Shown here: positions 61,576 to 64,000 of the stretch, in pieces | Position numbering within the stretch: position 1 is the first letter of the stretch | Layout of the letters: every line of letters begins with the position of its first letter | DNA from: Massilia soli | Lineage (GTDB): Bacteria; Pseudomonadota; Gammaproteobacteria; Burkholderiales; Burkholderiaceae_D | Length of the DNA: 64,000 nt | Assembly: GCF_016809835.1 (NCBI RefSeq) | Contig: NZ_JAFBIL020000009.1 | Span: 1 to 64,000 of the forward strand | Direction of reading: 5' to 3' | Notes under the pieces: generated by a model | What the model was told of the DNA's origin: nothing | Database searches by the model: none | The model's input: only the letters and a program-made list of their open reading frames with translations | Translations under genes and position numbers: made by a program

Positions 61576-63558
61576 CTACCTCGCGCCCGCCGCCGCTCCA
61601 ATATGCGCAGCGCCGCCCGTGGCGGCGGCGTCGCGGGTGCGCAGCCGCACCTGCAGCTCGCGCAGGTAATACGCCAGCAGGCGCGTGTCGCCCGACAAGC
61701 CGCGCTGTGCCGGCGACGCGGCATCGGCGTGGCGCAGTTCGATCAGCAGCTCCGGGCCGGCCGGGCCGGGCGGGATGGCCAGCTCGGCGACGGCCAGTGA
61801 ATGCATGCCGGCCGGTTTTCCATTGATGCGCACCTCCGATGCGCGCACCCGGTCAAAATAGTGTCCGGTAAAGGATAAGCCGGTCGCCTCCTGGCCGGCT
61901 GGAAGGCGAATCCTGATGAGCGAGCGTGCGGCGCTGGTCCAGGTCCCCGCAGCTTCGGCGCCATGCCAGCCGCTGTCGAGCACTTGGCGGGCTGCGCCGG
62001 CGCCGGCAAAGCTCAGCCGCACTGGCGTGTCGGCGCGGGCTGCCGCCGAGCAGGCAAGCGGTCCGTTCAGGTACTCCCAGCCGCGGTCGACTGCAACAAC
62101 CGCGTGCGTGCTGACCTGCCGTCCTGCGGGACACACGCCGCCACTGTCGCTGCTGTTGGTCCAGTGGCGCAGCAGTTTGACCGGCACGCCGTTGGCATAT
62201 AACACCTGGGTGGTATCGCGGGTGATGCTGGCCTCGCTGTGCTTGCCGCGCTCGATGAAGATCTCGGGGTCGGGATTGAGGTGGCCGGGAAATGCCGCGA
62301 GCGCCCACTCGGCCAGCGGCGCGTGATGGAGGTAGTTGGTGGTGCGCCACATTAAGCCGCTACCGAGCACGGCCATGCATTGCGCTACGATTACGGCGCC
62401 TACGACCTGCATGCGCGGCCTGGCTGGCAAGGCAGGCAGGACCGACACGAGATAGGCCGCCAGCGGCATCGCGGCCCAGTACGCATATCGCAACATGACC
62501 GACGTGCCGCTGTTCCAGTTCATCGCAGCCAGCGCCGGTGCTGCAACGATGCAGCACGCCAACGTGGCGAACAGGGCGTTGGCTGCAACGACCCGCTTGT
62601 TCAGCGCCAACCTGATTGCCGCGATCGCCGCCAGTCCGGCGAACAGCCCCGGCATGCCCGCCAACATGCCCTGGTCAAGGTCGAAGACGAAGGACAAGGC
62701 GCGGCGCGCGGTGATCAGGGACGGATCGGTAAAGTGGGGCGCGATCAGGCTGGGTACGCCGAACACGCTGTAATAGAACAGGTAGGGGCCAAGCGCGGCG
62801 GCGATGCCCAGGGTGCCAAGGGTGATCTGGGCCGCCGCGCTGCGATGTACGATCGGCAGGGTGACGAGTGCCGGCACGCGCAACGCGGCCAGGCGATGCG
62901 CAGCGAACAAGGGAATGATCAATGCCAGCGACGGATTCTGGGTCGCGCCTATGCCAGCCAGGCATATCGCCATCGACGTATCGCGTCGCAGCACGCACAT
63001 GGTGGCGGAGAATGCGCAGCAGGCGGTGAGCACTTCCGGGCCGGTCCATCGGAGATAGTATGCGGTGCCAAGCGACAGGAACACCAGCGCCGCGGTCCGG
63101 CTCGCTTTTGGCAATGACTGATGCAGGTGCACAATGGTCGCGCCCAGCAGCGTCAGGTTAAGCAGCGGAAAACACAAGGCGGGGTTGATTCCCAGCCATA
63201 CCGCGACCGCGTAATATGGCGCCGCCATCAGCGAATACAGCCAGAAGTGAATGGCGTATATCTCGCCCGGTTCGGTACGTGCGAATCCGAAGTGCGGCAG
63301 TCCCGCCGGCGTGCGGCGCAGTTCGTCGACAGCGTTGGCGAGCAGGGTGTGGGCAGCCGGATCGATGTGCCCGTCGAGTAGCCTTGACAGATGCGCGAAG
63401 TCGGCCGGGGTGAGCAATGCGCTGCCGTGGGCGGTGAACGCATGCGCCATCATCAGGTATTCAATGCCATCGCCATCGATGTGGGATCGCAGGATTCCAG
63501 CGATGGTGGCAAGTAGCGCGAACAGCGCCCAATACCCGGTTCGGGCGTCTGTCGGCAT
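61576..63558 (-). CDS. Large polytopic membrane protein, glycosyltransferase-C-like
   Basis: This 660-aa protein has about ten to twelve membrane helices in the first 430 residues and a soluble C-terminal part of about 230 residues (TQVLYANGVPVKLLRHWTNSSDSGGVCP onwards, beta-rich). An early acidic motif (HIDGDGIEYLMMA) after the first helix resembles the catalytic loop position of GT-C/ArnT-type glycosyltransferases. The match is weak. The substrate and role are unknown; an envelope function is likely. Confidence 0.7.
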   Translation of the reverse strand: MPTDARTGYWALFALLATIAGILRSHIDGDGIEYLMMAHAFTAHGSALLTPADFAHLSRLLDGHIDPAAHTLLANAVDELRRTPAGLPHFGFARTEPGEIYAIHFWLYSLMAAPYYAVAVWLGINPALCFPLLNLTLLGATIVHLHQSLPKASRTAALVFLSLGTAYYLRWTGPEVLTACCAFSATMCVLRRDTSMAICLAGIGATQNPSLALIIPLFAAHRLAALRVPALVTLPIVHRSAAAQITLGTLGIAAALGPYLFYYSVFGVPSLIAPHFTDPSLITARRALSFVFDLDQGMLAGMPGLFAGLAAIAAIRLALNKRVVAANALFATLACCIVAAPALAAMNWNSGTSVMLRYAYWAAMPLAAYLVSVLPALPARPRMQVVGAVIVAQCMAVLGSGLMWRTTNYLHHAPLAEWALAAFPGHLNPDPEIFIERGKHSEASITRDTTQVLYANGVPVKLLRHWTNSSDSGGVCPAGRQVSTHAVVAVDRGWEYLNGPLACSAAARADTPVRLSFAGAGAARQVLDSGWHGAEAAGTWTSAARSLIRIRLPAGQEATGLSFTGHYFDRVRASEVRINGKPAGMHSLAVAELAIPPGPAGPELLIELRHADAASPAQRGLSGDTRLLAYYLRELQVRLRTRDAAATGGAAHIGAAAGAR

Positions 63559-63776
63559 GAATTCCAGGTGCGATTGGGAAACGTAAAGTGCCGTGTTTAT
63601 AACATGCGTGTTCGTTGTATTTGTTGGTTAATTGTCAGTAGATAAAATAAATAAATAACCGACTTTCTTCCATCCAATCTGGATACGTTCTAGCTGGAAG
63701 GGCGCGGGTTCGGTCATGCGTGCGCGGCGCAAGGTGGCGTAAACTGCCGCCATGTATGAGGCACGCGGAGGTTGTC

Positions 63777-64000
63777 ATGGTGCTGAGCGGGGGATGTTGT
63801 TGTGGCGCGGTTCGCTACGAAACAGCGGAGCATGTTTTTCATGCGACGATTTGTCACTGTCCGACTTGCCGCAAGTCTGCGGGCGCGCCCAGCGTGGCCT
63901 GGTTCAGCGTGCACCTGTCGGACTTCGAAATTATTTCCGGCAGCTTGGCCAGTTACCAGTCGAGCCAGCACGTCACGCGCGGCTTTTGCGCCGAGTGCGG
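63777..64000 (+). CDS. GFA family protein (S-(hydroxymethyl)glutathione-lyase fold), partial
   Basis: The 74 visible codons read MVLSGGCCCGAVRYETAEHV, then FHATICHCPTCRKSAGAPSVAWFSVH and later RGFCAECG. The zinc-binding Cys sets CxCG and CHCxxCR are those of the GFA/centromere-V-like family, which includes glutathione-dependent formaldehyde-activating proteins. The C-terminal part is cut off by the window end. GGAGG lies 4 nt before the ATG. The 218-bp gap before it shows no other feature. Confidence 0.88.
   Translation, partial: MVLSGGCCCGAVRYETAEHVFHATICHCPTCRKSAGAPSVAWFSVHLSDFEIISGSLASYQSSQHVTRGFCAEC

Overview
The window is GC-rich DNA, packed with genes on both strands. It looks like a chromosomal segment of a betaproteobacterium, most likely Oxalobacteraceae (Massilia/Duganella/Janthinobacterium type). 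This is inferred from the gene repertoire: a B12 salvage operon behind a cobalamin riboswitch, a tct tricarboxylate transporter, a Pseudomonas-like bkd operon, several c-di-GMP and hybrid-kinase proteins, and TonB receptors. No rRNA, tRNA, CRISPR array or phage block was seen. The only mobile-element trace is the start of an IS3-type orfA at the left edge.

1-11.2 kb holds cobalamin uptake and salvage, all on the minus strand, as two blocks. cobT-cobS-cobC comes first. Then a cobalamin riboswitch precedes btuB-btuC-cobO-cobU-cbiB-cobD-btuF-cobQ. No ATPase (BtuD) gene is present.

11.4-16.3 kb has an NAD(P)-binding protein, a tautomerase, a LysR regulator and a small operon (an SDR lacking the catalytic Tyr, a 4-OT-like tautomerase, an NTF2-like protein), then ohr and a general-stress-type protein with a strong terminator. 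16.3-28.4 kb is a mosaic of single genes: SRPBCC protein, GGDEF-EAL protein, MarR plus CPBP protease, YghU, a GIN-domain protein, an orphan OmpR-type regulator with a degenerate receiver behind three 10-bp-phased AAAGTA repeats, a second stress-protein paralogue and a methyltransferase.

28.4-38.1 kb carries arfB, a fluoroacetate-dehalogenase-like hydrolase, a DUF455 protein, tctCBA, a Liv-type binding protein, leuA with a leucine-rich leader peptide, and an M23 peptidase. 38.2-47.9 kb is the most unusual part: six minus-strand genes, nearly all overlapping or abutting. They are a TonB receptor, a CruF-like carotenoid protein, an MpaB/Lcp-type oxygenase, a 7TMR-DISM hybrid kinase, a PleD-like diguanylate cyclase and an EamA exporter. 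I read this as a possible isoprenoid uptake, cleavage and sensing module.

48-64 kb has a PAS/GAF hybrid kinase, exonuclease III, an HNH-like protein, an amino-acid permease, a His-rich lipoprotein, a CidA/LrgB pair, bkdA1-A2-B without the E3 gene, a beta-helix lipoprotein, a group III truncated hemoglobin, a large membrane protein, and a GFA-family protein cut by the right edge.
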